Shown: positions 54,132-63,310 of the stretch, in pieces
Layout: every line of letters starts with the position of its first letter
How positions within the stretch are numbered: the first letter of the stretch is position 1
Origin: an uncultured Eubacteriales bacterium
GTDB taxonomy: Bacteria; Bacillota; Clostridia; Oscillospirales; Acutalibacteraceae
Assembly (NCBI GenBank): GCA_934667845.1
Contig: CAKUMQ010000006.1
Location: 5,616-69,615, forward strand
DNA length: 64,000 nucleotides
Direction of reading: 5' to 3'
Position numbers and translations under genes: made by a program
The notes under the pieces: model-generated
Seen by the model: the letters and a program-made list of their open reading frames with translations, nothing else
The model's database searches: none
Told to the model about the DNA's origin: nothing

Positions 54132-55016
54132 ATGGATACGAACACCCGCCACCCGATCGGGATCATGGCAGACTCGCTTCGCCTGCCGTTTGCCGAAAGC
54201 CTGCAAAAATGCCGTCAGCTCGGCGCGGACGGCGTACAGCTGTACGCCGTGTCCGGCGAGATGGCGCCGGAAGCCCAGACCCCGGCAGGGATCGCCGAAA
54301 AGCGCCGGATATTGGCCGATAACGGTCTTGCCGTTTCCGCCCTGTGCGGCGATCTCGGCGGTCACGGCTTCTGTCTGGCTGAGGAGAACCCGGAAAAGAT
54401 CGCGCGCTCAAAGCGTATCGTCGATCTGGCGCTTTCTCTCGACTGCCGCGTGGTGACGACGCACATCGGCGTCATCCCGGCGGACACGGACTGCGACCGC
54501 TACCGGATCATGCAGCAGGCATGCGCGGAGCTGGCGGAATACGCGCACAGCAACGGCGCGTGGTTTGCCGTGGAAACCGGACCGGAGCCTGCCGCGCGAC
54601 TGCGGCGGTTCCTCGACAGCCTCGGCACACCCGGCGTGGGCGTGAACATGGACCCGGCAAACCTCGTCATGGTCACGGACGACGACCCTGTGGCTGCCGT
54701 GCATACGCTGGCGCCCTACATCGTGCACACGCACGCCAAGGACGGTGTGATGCGTAAAAAGACCGATCCGCAGATCATTTATGATTTCTTTGCCGAGGGC
54801 GGTATCGGCGACCTGCGGCTGGAGGAATATTTCCTCGAAACGCCGCTCGGCGAAGGCAGTGTGCCGTTTGACGCCTATCTGCAGGCGCTCGACGGCATCG
54901 GCTACCGCGGCTATCTGACGATCGAACGCGAAGTCGGCGCAGATCCGGCGGCGGACATCCGCACGGCTGTCGAATTTTTGCGGCGGCATACCGCAGAAAA
55001 AGGAGCAGGAAAATGA
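54132..55016 (+). CDS. Sugar phosphate isomerase/epimerase (TIM barrel)
   Basis: The 294-aa IolE-like barrel has the conserved metal-site segments FAVETGPEPA (about 143), NMDPANLVM (about 174), VHTHAKDGV (about 200) and TIEREVG near the end. It likely isomerises the keto sugar made or used by the flanking Gfo/Idh proteins. AAGGAGAAC precedes its ATG; its stop overlaps the next start by ATGA. Confidence 0.88.
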   Translation: MDTNTRHPIGIMADSLRLPFAESLQKCRQLGADGVQLYAVSGEMAPEAQTPAGIAEKRRILADNGLAVSALCGDLGGHGFCLAEENPEKIARSKRIVDLALSLDCRVVTTHIGVIPADTDCDRYRIMQQACAELAEYAHSNGAWFAVETGPEPAARLRRFLDSLGTPGVGVNMDPANLVMVTDDDPVAAVHTLAPYIVHTHAKDGVMRKKTDPQIIYDFFAEGGIGDLRLEEYFLETPLGEGSVPFDAYLQALDGIGYRGYLTIEREVGADPAADIRTAVEFLRRHTAEKGAGK

Positions 55017-55846
55017 AAAAGATCGGGTTTATTGACTTTTATCTGGACGAATGGCACGCCAACAACTACCCGGCATGGATCCGCGAGGCCTCAAACGGGG
55101 AGATGGAGGTCGCCTATGCCTACGGCGTGATCGACAGCCCGCACGGCGGTCTGACCACCGCCGCGTGGTGCGAAAAATACGGCGTCACCCGCTGCCTGAG
55201 CATCGAGGAGATCACGGAGAAGAGCGACTGCCTGATCGTGCTGTCGCCCGATAACTGCGAGATGCACGAGGGATTGTGCCAGATCCCGCTGCGCAGCGGC
55301 AAGCCGGTATATGTGGACAAGACGTTTGCCCCGGACTATGCCGCGGCAGCGCGCATCTTCGCCGTGGCTGAGCAGAGCGGCACGCCGTGCTATTCCACCT
55401 CGGCGCTGCGCTTTGCCGAGGAGTATGCCGATATCGACACCGACGGGATCACGGCGATCTCCACCTTCGGGCCGAACGATCCGGACACCTATTCCATTCA
55501 TCAGCTGGAGCCGATCATGATGCTGATGAAAACGCCGGTGCGGCAGGTGCTGTTCTCCGGCGACGACACCTGGTACACCGTGCTGCTGCGCTTTGCCGAC
55601 GGGCGGCACGGCTCGCTTTCCGGCTTCATGGGCGGCAGCCCGTTTGTCACGAATATCCAGATGACCGGCGGCGCGCGCTGCCTTACGGTCACGTCGGATT
55701 TCTTCCGCGCGTTCATCGCCGAGCTGGTGGAATTTTTCCGCACCGCCGAGGTCAGGGTCCCGCACGAGGAAACACTGCGGATCATGGCGGTGCGCGGCGC
55801 GATGCTGCAGGCACAAAAGACCCCCGGCGTCTGGGTGGACGTCTGA
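55013..55846 (+). CDS. Divergent Gfo/Idh-like oxidoreductase
   Basis: The 277-aa protein is shorter than a normal Gfo/Idh enzyme (about 340-390 aa). The N-terminal part (KKIGFIDFYLDEWHANNYPAW) lacks the usual GxGxxG, yet the order DCLIVLSPDNCEMHEG, SGKPVYVDKTFA and the C-terminal beta-sheet follow the family. The loss of the standard cofactor loop suggests altered nucleotide binding or another function. It ends the four-gene operon; a terminator follows. Confidence 0.7.
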   Translation: MKKIGFIDFYLDEWHANNYPAWIREASNGEMEVAYAYGVIDSPHGGLTTAAWCEKYGVTRCLSIEEITEKSDCLIVLSPDNCEMHEGLCQIPLRSGKPVYVDKTFAPDYAAAARIFAVAEQSGTPCYSTSALRFAEEYADIDTDGITAISTFGPNDPDTYSIHQLEPIMMLMKTPVRQVLFSGDDTWYTVLLRFADGRHGSLSGFMGGSPFVTNIQMTGGARCLTVTSDFFRAFIAELVEFFRTAEVRVPHEETLRIMAVRGAMLQAQKTPGVWVDV

Positions 55847-55852
55847 CCGTCA

Positions 55853-55893
55853 TAAAAAAAGAAGGATCGCCGGCAGGGCGATCCTTCTTTTTG
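55853..55893 (+). terminator. Terminator of the AraC-Gfo/Idh operon
   Basis: Stem AAGGATCGCC / GGCGATCCTT, flanked by A-run on the left and CTTTTTG on the right. Confidence 0.92.
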
Positions 55894-56139
55894 TTTATCC
55901 GACAGAAAGGGCGCAAGGGAATTAAGACCCCCGCCCGTATCGGCACAGCAAAGCCTGCGCCGACACAGTAAAAGCCTGCACCCGCGCCGTCGGCGGACGT
56001 CTCCCCCCACCTGTCTGGCAACCGGGACAACCGCCGCATCAGCTGCTACAGTATGAACCAAACAACGACCGGAGGATGTAAATAAAAAAGCAGAGCGCCC
56101 TTACAGAAACCCGCTCGGTTACTATAAGAACACTCTGTA

Positions 56140-56216
56140 TGGTCGGAGTGACGGGACTTGAACCCATGGCCTCTTGGTCCCGAACCAAGCGCTCTACCAA
56201 ACTGAGCTACACCCCG
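56140..56216 (-). tRNA. tRNA-Pro (anticodon CGG)
   Basis: 77 nt including CCA. The anticodon stem CTTGG/CCAAG encloses loop TTCGGGA, giving anticodon CGG; T-loop GTTCAAGTC and D-arm AGCTCAGTTTGGTAGAGC are canonical. Confidence 0.95.
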
Positions 56217-56454
56217 ATGGCTGAATTCTACAGCCCTATTATTATAGCGGTTTTCCCTCCGATTGTCAAGGGTTAATTCCACTTTTTTCGCGCTGCGGCG
56301 CATTTTTTGCCTGCGGCAGCGGGCGTCCCTCTCCCCTGCTGCAAGGCTATGCGGCTTTTTCTTGCCATTTGCCGCGAAATGCGGTATACTTACCGTTATC
56401 GGCGCGCGTTTTTTACGCGCCGTACATCATCGGCAGGAGCTACGGAGGTTTTTC

Positions 56455-59091
56455 ATGGCTGATTTTACCGGCATCCGCTTTTCCGGCAGCTTTCGCGCCT
56501 ACCAGCAGCGCATTCTTGACCACGCTGACCGCCATTTAGCGGACGGACACATCCACATTGTGGCGGCGCCCGGCAGCGGCAAGACCATTCTGGGTCTCGA
56601 GCTGATCCGCCGTCTTCAGGCGCCCTGTCTGATCCTCTCCCCAACAACTACCATTAAATACCAATGGGGCGACCGATTTTCCGCGTTTTTTCTGCCAAAG
56701 GGCGCCGACCCCGCCGCCTATATCTCCTATGACCTCCGCCGCGTGGCGCTGATGACCTCCGTCACCTATCAGGCGATCTATTCCGCCATGAAAAGACTGC
56801 CCTGCGCCGATGACAACGAGACGGTCGACTATGCGGACATTGACCTGTTTCAGCTGATCCGGGACAACGGCATCCGCACGATCTGTCTCGACGAGGCACA
56901 CCATCTGCAAAACGAATGGCAAAAGGCGCTGGAGGCCTTTATGGCGGGGCTGGGCGGGACGGTGACGACCGTCGCGCTGACCGCGACGCCGCCGTATGAC
57001 GCCGGAAAGGCGGAATGGGACCGCTATATCGCGGTCTGCGGCGAGATCGACGAGGAGATCTTTGTGCCGGAGCTGGTCAGGGAGGGCACGCTCTGCCCGC
57101 ACCAGGACTATGTCTACTTCAATTTCCCGGCGCAGGCGGAGACCGATGCCTTTCGCGCCTATGCCGCCAAAACGCAGGCGGCACTGAAAGAACTTTACAC
57201 CCTGCCGCTTTTGTCCCGCGCCTATGCCGCCGTCGCCGCGCGCGCCTATGACGCGCTGTTTGCGGACGCGGGCGGCTGTATTGCCCTGCTCATCCTCTGT
57301 CAGGCGGCGGGCATTGCGGTCGACCGGCGGCTGATCCGTGTATTGACCGACACCCGCGCGCTGCCGCGGCTTACGCCCGTATTTGCGGAAAAGGCGGTCG
57401 CCTTTCTGCTGACGGACGACACGCTGCTCAGCGACGCCGACCGCGAGGCGCTGCGGGAGCTGCTCCGGCGCCACGGCGTGTGGGACAACGGCGGCGCGTG
57501 CTTTACGCTGAGCGACAGGCTCAAGCGCCGCCTGTGCGCGTCGGCGGGCAAGCTCGACAGCATCGCGCACATTGCCGCCGCAGAAAGCGCACAGCTGGGC
57601 GAACGGCTGCGGATGCTGATCCTGACCGACTACATCCGCAGGGAATCGCTCGGCGCGATCGGCACCGCGCAGCCGTTTGACCGGATCAGCCTCGTATCGG
57701 TATTTGAAACGGTGCGGCGGACGCTGCCGGACACGCCGATCGGTGCAGTCTCGGGCAGCCTGATCCTGCTCCCCTGCGCGGTGGTTCCCGCCGCATGGGC
57801 GGACACCGCCGTGCCGCTCGGTCAGACCGGCTATGCCGCCTGCCACCCGGGCGGCGGCAGCCGCGAACGCGTCGACTGCCTGACCCGGCTGCTGCAAAGC
57901 GGGCAGATCCGCATACTTTGCGGCACGCGCGCCCTGCTTGGCGAGGGCTGGGACTCCCCCTGCGTCAACACCCTGATCCTCGCCAGCTTTGTCGGCAGCT
58001 TTATGCTCTCCAATCAAATGCGCGGGCGGGCGATCCGCCGCGATCCCGCCGCGCCCGGCAAGGTATCGAACATCTGGCACCTCGTGACGGCGGAGCCGGA
58101 CTACCTTTTTGCCGACAACGGCGCACAGCGCCTTGCCGCCTATCTGCAGCACGACCCGGGCACCTTAGTCTCGGACGATTTTGACACCCTGTCCCGCCGG
58201 TTTTCCTGTTTTGTCGGTCCGCATTTTGACACCGGTGCGATTGAGGACGGCATCGAACGGCTCACCGCCATCCGTCCGCCCTACACCGCTGCGGGCATTG
58301 CGGACATCAACCGGCGCATGCTGTCCCGCGCCGCCGACCGGGCGGCTGTCGCCGCGCAGTGGACGCTGGCGACCGACCGCGGCGCCCGGCTCTGCCGGCA
58401 GTGCGAGCTGCCGAGATCGCGCGCCGTGCCGCCGTTCACCTTTTGGGACATGTCCGTTATTTTAGCATCGGCGGCGATCGAGGCCTCCTGCCTCCCCCCC
58501 CTTTTGCGCACGCTTGCCGATTCCGCTGACCGCATTTCCGCGCCGCAGCTGCTCTTTTTGCTCGCGCTCACGCTGGTCGCCGCCTTTTTCTTTGTCCGCG
58601 CGGCAAAGCGGCTGCTGCTTGACGCGGCGCCGTTTCGCGAAATGCGGCACATCGCCGAAGCCCTGCTCGCCGCGTTTGTCGAGCTCGGGCTGATCGATCC
58701 CTCCGCGCGGCTCGTTGCGTCCGGCTCCCGTGCCGATGCCGTGCTGACCCTGTCGCTCGCCAATGCGTCCGCCTATGAGCAGAGCCGCTTTAACGCGGCG
58801 GTCACGGAACTGTTCTCGCCGATCGACAACCCGCGCTATCTGCTGGTGATGAAGCGGTGCGGGCGGCTGTCCTACCGCCGCTCCTATGCCTGCCCCGCCG
58901 AGCTTGGGCGCACCCGCGAAAATGCGGCGTGCTTTGCTGCCCAGCTGCGCCGCCGCGTCGGGCATTTTGCCCTGATCTACACCCGCACCGAGGCAGGCCG
59001 CGCCGCTATTCTGCGCTGCCGCCGCCGCGCCTTTATCACCCAAAACGACCGCCTGATCCACCCGAAAAAGCGCGTCGTCCCCTGGGATTGA
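56455..59091 (+). CDS. DEAH-box SF2 helicase-like protein with C-terminal membrane helices
   Basis: About 878 aa. The N-terminal RecA-like domain has motif I GSGKT at 40-44, DEAH at 146-149 and TATP at 176-179. The C-terminal RecA-like domain has GTRALLGEGWDSP and motif VI SNQMRGRAIRRDP (about 518-530). Between them is an unassigned helical insert of about 180 residues. After about residue 660 there are two hydrophobic stretches (PQLLFLLALTLVAAFFFV and an earlier weaker one), then a basic domain. It likely moves on nucleic acid, perhaps at the membrane. I chose the ATG at 56455 (GGAGG 6 bp upstream). Real role unknown. Confidence 0.8.
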   Translation: MADFTGIRFSGSFRAYQQRILDHADRHLADGHIHIVAAPGSGKTILGLELIRRLQAPCLILSPTTTIKYQWGDRFSAFFLPKGADPAAYISYDLRRVALMTSVTYQAIYSAMKRLPCADDNETVDYADIDLFQLIRDNGIRTICLDEAHHLQNEWQKALEAFMAGLGGTVTTVALTATPPYDAGKAEWDRYIAVCGEIDEEIFVPELVREGTLCPHQDYVYFNFPAQAETDAFRAYAAKTQAALKELYTLPLLSRAYAAVAARAYDALFADAGGCIALLILCQAAGIAVDRRLIRVLTDTRALPRLTPVFAEKAVAFLLTDDTLLSDADREALRELLRRHGVWDNGGACFTLSDRLKRRLCASAGKLDSIAHIAAAESAQLGERLRMLILTDYIRRESLGAIGTAQPFDRISLVSVFETVRRTLPDTPIGAVSGSLILLPCAVVPAAWADTAVPLGQTGYAACHPGGGSRERVDCLTRLLQSGQIRILCGTRALLGEGWDSPCVNTLILASFVGSFMLSNQMRGRAIRRDPAAPGKVSNIWHLVTAEPDYLFADNGAQRLAAYLQHDPGTLVSDDFDTLSRRFSCFVGPHFDTGAIEDGIERLTAIRPPYTAAGIADINRRMLSRAADRAAVAAQWTLATDRGARLCRQCELPRSRAVPPFTFWDMSVILASAAIEASCLPPLLRTLADSADRISAPQLLFLLALTLVAAFFFVRAAKRLLLDAAPFREMRHIAEALLAAFVELGLIDPSARLVASGSRADAVLTLSLANASAYEQSRFNAAVTELFSPIDNPRYLLVMKRCGRLSYRRSYACPAELGRTRENAACFAAQLRRRVGHFALIYTRTEAGRAAILRCRRRAFITQNDRLIHPKKRVVPWD

Positions 59092-59143
59092 CCCGTTTTC
59101 CGCCTTTTGGGCGGCAATTTATCCGCAAACGGAGGTTTTTTCC

Positions 59144-59440
59144 ATGCCCACATCCGTACATTCTCTCCCCCCGCTGCTTTGGTTGTATCTCGCCGCGATC
59201 TCGCTGATCGCCGTGATCGTGACGGTGTATGACAAGTGGGCGGCTAAGCATCGCCCGCGTCACCGCACCCGCGAGCGCACCCTGCTGCTGCTCGCCGCGG
59301 CGGGCGGCAGCGCGGCCATGCTGCTGACGATGCTGCTGATCCGCCACAAGACGCGGCACATGAAATTTATGGTCGGCATTCCGCTGATCATGCTGCTGCA
59401 GGCGGCGCTGCTGCTTTTGGGGGCCTATTTTCTTCCCTAA
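59144..59440 (+). CDS. DUF1294 membrane protein
   Basis: The 98-aa protein has three hydrophobic segments and the DUF1294 signature (YDKWAAKHRPRHRTRERTLLLLA, GGSAAMLLTM, RHKTRHMKFMVGIPL). Function is unknown across bacteria. ACGGAGG precedes its ATG, and it lies 52 bp past the helicase gene. Confidence 0.85.
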   Translation: MPTSVHSLPPLLWLYLAAISLIAVIVTVYDKWAAKHRPRHRTRERTLLLLAAAGGSAAMLLTMLLIRHKTRHMKFMVGIPLIMLLQAALLLLGAYFLP

Positions 59441-59449
59441 TACATGACC

Positions 59450-59492
59450 AAACGGGCGGCGGACGCAAGGTATGCGTCCGCCGCCCGTTTTT
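59450..59492 (+). terminator. Terminator after the DUF1294 gene
   Basis: Near-perfect stem AAACGGGCGGCGGACGCA / TGCGTCCGCCGCCCGTTT followed by TTT. Confidence 0.93.
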
Positions 59493-59551
59493 TGCCTGTC
59501 TGTCCTGCTGTTCTCTGCTTTTGGGGTCATTTTCCCGCCGCGGTGGGTCAA

Positions 59552-59567
59552 TGTTTCACATGAAACA
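59552..59567. promoter_or_regulatory. parS-like site 1
   Basis: TGTTTCACATGAAACA, one base away from the Bacillus parS consensus TGTTTCACGTGAAACA. It lies in the non-coding gap behind parB, beside a second copy. Confidence 0.85.
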
Positions 59568-59657
59568 TTTTCTCCTCCCCTGCCGCAAAGCGGAGCAGCA
59601 CTGCCCCCGTTTCGCCCTGCCGAAAGCGCGCCTGTCCCCCCGCATTGCCGCCATAAT

Positions 59658-59673
59658 TGTTTCACATGAAACA
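59658..59673. promoter_or_regulatory. parS-like site 2
   Basis: TGTTTCACATGAAACA, identical to site 1 and 106 bp from it, 13 bp past the parB stop. ParB proteins load on such sites and spread. Confidence 0.85.
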
Positions 59674-59685
59674 TTGCCGCCGCAC

Positions 59686-60543
59686 TTACCCCGCGCTGCG
59701 CTTTTCCGCCGCGCCCGGTGTGCCGCGCACGCCGAAGCAGGCGGCGGGGATGCGGACGACGTATTCGACCGATTCTCCTGTCTCCCGCCGTTCCATCGTT
59801 GCGTCGATGCCCGCCTGCTGCATGACCTCGACCGCATGGCGGATCGTGTTGATAAACAGCCGCACGTCCCGCACGATCCAGGTCGGTCGGCGGCGCGGCG
59901 GATCGCCGCGGCACACCGCCTCGACCAGCCGATCCGTCTGCGCCACGTTCAGCCGGTCGCGGCAGATGCGGTCGAGCGTCCATTCCCGCTGCGCATCGTC
60001 CGGCAGACGCAGCAGCGCCCGCGCGTGCCGCTCGGTCAGTCCCGCCGACACCATGCGCTGCCGCATGGATCCCGGCAGGCGCAAAAGCCGCAGCTTGTTG
60101 GCGATGGCGGACTGCGAATAGCCGAGCCGGTCGGCGGCCTCCTCCTGCGTCAGCCCGTATTCGCGGATGAGCCGCCCGATGCCCTCCGCCTCCTCAAAGC
60201 AGTTCATGTCCACCCGCTGCATATTTTCGATCAGCGTCCGCACCGCATTCTGCCCGCCCTGCTCCTCGCTGACCGCAACGCAGGGCGCCTCGCTCCAGCC
60301 GAGCATGCGCAGCGCCCGCAGCCGCCGTTCCCCCGCCACCAGAACTGGCACGCCGTCGCGCAGAGACACCGCCAGCGGGTTTATCAGCCCGTTTTCCGCA
60401 ATGCTCTGCGCCAGCTCCCGCAGTGCCGTCTGGTCAAACTCCCGCCGCGGCTGGTCGGGATTCGGCAAAATGTCCCCGACCGGAATCAGCAGGATCCGTC
60501 CGCCGTCCCGATATCCCTCCGCTTTCTTTTCCCGTTTAAACAT
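59686..60543 (-). CDS. ParB/Noc-family chromosome partition protein
   Basis: 285 aa. ParB N-domain: IPVGDILPNPDQPRREFD, then GERR at 71-74 (the CTP-binding/clamp motif), ENMQRVDMN at 107-114 and helix-turn-helix GLTQEEAADRLGYSQSAIANK at about 130-150. The gene order next to rsmG-mnmG is that of Noc in Bacillus, yet the adjacent sites match parS better than the Noc site. Both proteins stem from one family; I cannot separate them by sequence here. An inverted repeat at 60562-60591 covers its promoter region. Confidence 0.88.
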   Translation of the reverse strand: MFKREKKAEGYRDGGRILLIPVGDILPNPDQPRREFDQTALRELAQSIAENGLINPLAVSLRDGVPVLVAGERRLRALRMLGWSEAPCVAVSEEQGGQNAVRTLIENMQRVDMNCFEEAEGIGRLIREYGLTQEEAADRLGYSQSAIANKLRLLRLPGSMRQRMVSAGLTERHARALLRLPDDAQREWTLDRICRDRLNVAQTDRLVEAVCRGDPPRRRPTWIVRDVRLFINTIRHAVEVMQQAGIDATMERRETGESVEYVVRIPAACFGVRGTPGAAEKRSAG

Positions 60544-60561
60544 GCTTTTCCCGTCCTTTCC

Positions 60562-60591
60562 GCATATGTTTTACCATATTTTAACATATGC
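60562..60591. promoter_or_regulatory. Inverted repeat in the parB promoter region
   Basis: Arms GCATATGTT (60562-60570) and AACATATGC (60583-60591) around a 12-base AT-rich centre, 19 bp before the parB ATG. Possibly an operator. Confidence 0.4.
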
Positions 60592-60620
60592 AAAAACGAC
60601 CGACTGTCGAAGTCGGTCGT
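60592..60620 (-). terminator. Terminator after rsmG
   Basis: Stem ACGACCGAC/GTCGGTCGT with a 7-base loop, followed on the minus strand by TTTTTGC; it separates rsmG from the parB promoter. Confidence 0.85.
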
Positions 60621-60633
60621 CTGAAAAACAGTT

Positions 60634-61347
60634 TTACCAGGGATTCTTGGCGATCTTTGCCGAGGGGCGGGGGTATTTGTCGGGGATGGACGAGCTTTTG
60701 CGGATGCACAGCACCTGCCGCTGCAGCGGCTCGGCGGCGGGCAGGGTCAGCGACGCCGTTTTCTCCACCGTCCCGCGCAGCTCCCGCAGCGCGCGGGCGG
60801 CGGCTTCGGTCTCGGCGGGCGCGTCGGGACCTTTAAGCGCAATAAAGCTGCCGCCGGGACGGACAAACGGCAGGCAGTACTCGCACAGCAGCGGCAGCGA
60901 CGCGACGGCGCGCGCGGTCGCAACGTCAAACTGCTCTCTCAGCTGCGGGTCGCGCCCCGCCTCTTCGGCGCGGGCGTGGATGCGGCGCGCGGGCAGGGAA
61001 AGCGCCGTGCAGACCGCCTCGAGAAACGTCAGCCGCTTTTGCAGGCTGTCGAGCAGCGTGAGCGTGCAGTCGGGGCGCAATATCGCGAGCGGCACGCCCG
61101 GAAAGCCCGCGCCGGTGCCGACGTCGATCAGCGTAAACGCACCGTCCGGCAGAAAGCGCGCCGCCGTGAAGCTGTCGAGAAAGTGCTTGACGAGCATCCC
61201 CTCGGGATCGGTGATGCCGGTGAGGTTCATTTTTTGGTTCCACTCAACGAGCAGCGCGGCATAGGCGTCGCACCGCTCCGCCTGCTCCGCCGTCAATGTG
61301 ACGCCGTATTCCGCCGACAGCGCGATCAGCCGTTTGCAGTCGATCAT
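60634..61347 (-). CDS. rsmG: 16S rRNA (guanine(527)-N7)-methyltransferase
   Basis: The 237-aa Rossmann-fold methyltransferase modifies G527 of 16S rRNA near the decoding centre. The AdoMet motif is IDVGTGAGFPGVPLAI at about residue 70, preceded by WNQKMNLTGI. The start overlaps the mnmG stop (ATGA) and has GGGAGG upstream, so the two are translationally coupled, the usual arrangement. Confidence 0.97.
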   Translation of the reverse strand: MIDCKRLIALSAEYGVTLTAEQAERCDAYAALLVEWNQKMNLTGITDPEGMLVKHFLDSFTAARFLPDGAFTLIDVGTGAGFPGVPLAILRPDCTLTLLDSLQKRLTFLEAVCTALSLPARRIHARAEEAGRDPQLREQFDVATARAVASLPLLCEYCLPFVRPGGSFIALKGPDAPAETEAAARALRELRGTVEKTASLTLPAAEPLQRQVLCIRKSSSIPDKYPRPSAKIAKNPW

Positions 61348-63257
61348 GCGTCTCCCTCCCCCGTCATTGTTTCATGTGAAACATTTTCCGCCGATGCGCG
61401 GCCTTGCAGCCATAAGATCAGCACCGCCACGTCGGCAGGGCTGACGCCGCTGATCCGCCCCGCCTGCCCGATGCTGCGCGGGCGGACGCGGCTGAGCTTT
61501 TCCGCCGCCTCCTTGCGCAGTCCGCGCAGCGCCGTGTAGTCGGTATCAGGCGGCAGCAGGCGGTTTTCCAGCCGCCGCATCTCCGCAATGTCGGCCTCCT
61601 GCCGCCGGATGTAGCCCTCGTATTTCAGCTCCACCTCGACCTGCTCCCGCACCAGCGGATCCAGCGCGGGACGGCCGGTGTCGACCGGCGTCAGGGCGTC
61701 GTAGTTTAATTGCGGGCGGCGAAGCAGCTCCTCGAGCCGCACGCCGCTCACGACCGGCGATGTGCCGTGCGCCGTCAGCAGGGCGTTGAGCGCCTCGGAC
61801 GGCGGCAGAATGGTCTCGTGCAGGCGGCGGCGCTCCGCGTCGAAGGCAGCGGCGCGCGCCTGATAATGCGCCCAGCGGCGGTCGTCCACCAGCCCCGCCT
61901 CACGCCCGATCGGGGTGAGACGGCGGTCGGCGTTGTCCTGCCGCAGCACAAGGCGGTATTCCGAGCGGCTCGTCATCATGCGGTAGGGGTCGGTGCAGCC
62001 CTTGGTCACAAGGTCGTCAACCAGCGTGCCGATGTAGCCGGAGGCGCGGTCGAGCCGCATGGGCGGGATGCCCAGCACACGGTGCGCGGCGTTAATGCCC
62101 GCCACAAGCCCCTGTGCGGCTGCCTCCTCATAGCCGGAGCTGCCGTTGAACTGCCCCGCGCCGAAAAGCCCCGGCTGATCCATAAATTCCAGCGTCGCAT
62201 CGAGCGACAGCGGGTCGCAGCAGTCATATTCGATCGCATAGGCGGAGCGCATGACATGGACGTGCTCGAGTCCCGGGATCGTGCGCAGAAACGCCTGCTG
62301 CACATCGACGGGCAGCGACGAGGACAGCCCCTGCAAATACATTTCCTCGGTGGACGCGCCGCACGGCTCGATAAACACCTGATGCCGCTCTTTTTCGGCA
62401 AAGCGCACGATCTTGTCCTCGATCGAGGGGCAGTAGCGCGGGCCAACGCCGTGGATCTTGCCGCTGTAGAGCGGCGAGCGGTGGAGATTCTGCAAAATGA
62501 CCGCCTTTGTCTCCGGAGTTGTCCAGGTGATGTGGCAGGGCAGCCGGTTCTCGGGCGGCACCGCCGTCTCAAACGAGAACGGCACGACCGGCTCATCGCC
62601 CGGCTGCAGCTCCATGCGCGAAAAATCAATAGAGGAGCGCAGCACGCGGCAGGGCGTGCCGGTCTTGAAGCGGCGCAGCGGAATCCCGAGCGCCAGCAGC
62701 GAATCGGTCAGCCCGGTGGCGGCGTACATGCCGTCGGGGCCGCCGTCGTAGCTGACATCGCCGACATAAATGCGGCCGCGCAGAAACGTGCCGGTCGCAA
62801 GCACGACGGCGCGGGCGCGGTATTGCTCCTCAAGGCGGGTCGTCAGCAGCCAGTCGTCGCCGTCGCGGACCAGCTCCACAATTTCCGCCTGCTTTAGGTC
62901 AAGCCCGGGCGTTGTCTCCAGCGTGTGCTTCATGGTCGCGGAATAGGCGCGGCGGTCGATCTGCGCGCGCAGCGAGTGGACGGCAGGTCCCTTGCCGCGG
63001 TTGAGCATACGCGACTGCAGCGTGTTCGCGTCCGCCGCGCGCCCCATCTCCCCGCCGAGCGCGTCGATCTCGCGGACAAGATGCCCCTTTGCCGTGCCGC
63101 CGATCGAGGGATTGCAGGGCATGTTGCCCACGCAGTCGAGATTGATCGTGAACACGACCGTCGCACAGCCGAGCCGTGCCGCCGCAAGCGCCGCTTCAAT
63201 GCCGGCATGTCCCGCACCGATCACAGCCACGTCATATTTTCCTGCCATAAACCGCAT
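61344..63257 (-). CDS. mnmG: tRNA uridine-5-carboxymethylaminomethyl modification enzyme MnmG
   Basis: The 637-aa FAD enzyme works with MnmE (not in the window) to modify the wobble uridine of certain tRNAs. FAD motif GAGHAGIEAALAAARLG at about 14-30, family signatures CNPSIGGTAKGH and RYCPSIEDKIVRF, and a complete helical C-terminus. The ATG at 63257 has AAGGTGG 7 bp upstream; the nearby second ATG is too far from it. Its 3' end includes parS-like site 3, read as codons for NVSHET. Confidence 0.97.
   Translation of the reverse strand: MRFMAGKYDVAVIGAGHAGIEAALAAARLGCATVVFTINLDCVGNMPCNPSIGGTAKGHLVREIDALGGEMGRAADANTLQSRMLNRGKGPAVHSLRAQIDRRAYSATMKHTLETTPGLDLKQAEIVELVRDGDDWLLTTRLEEQYRARAVVLATGTFLRGRIYVGDVSYDGGPDGMYAATGLTDSLLALGIPLRRFKTGTPCRVLRSSIDFSRMELQPGDEPVVPFSFETAVPPENRLPCHITWTTPETKAVILQNLHRSPLYSGKIHGVGPRYCPSIEDKIVRFAEKERHQVFIEPCGASTEEMYLQGLSSSLPVDVQQAFLRTIPGLEHVHVMRSAYAIEYDCCDPLSLDATLEFMDQPGLFGAGQFNGSSGYEEAAAQGLVAGINAAHRVLGIPPMRLDRASGYIGTLVDDLVTKGCTDPYRMMTSRSEYRLVLRQDNADRRLTPIGREAGLVDDRRWAHYQARAAAFDAERRRLHETILPPSEALNALLTAHGTSPVVSGVRLEELLRRPQLNYDALTPVDTGRPALDPLVREQVEVELKYEGYIRRQEADIAEMRRLENRLLPPDTDYTALRGLRKEAAEKLSRVRPRSIGQAGRISGVSPADVAVLILWLQGRASAENVSHETMTGEGDA
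61368..61383. promoter_or_regulatory. parS-like site 3, inside the end of mnmG
   Basis: TGTTTCATGTGAAACA, the reverse complement of sites 1 and 2. It falls within the last codons of mnmG, so the protein tail carries NVSHET because of it. Confidence 0.85.
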
Positions 63258-63310
63258 AGAAATTCCACCTTATGTTAATTCACAAGGAATTGAGAGACAA
63301 TTCCGGGGAG

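Noticed and set aside
56046..56303. Open frame of 85 codons over tRNA-Pro (VAQFGRALGSGPRGHGFK...)
   Set aside because: Artificial translation of tRNA-Pro; no binding site.
59472..59669. 65-codon frame covering parS-like site 1
   Set aside because: No ribosome binding site, starts within the terminator, and the sequence is explained by parS and the terminator.
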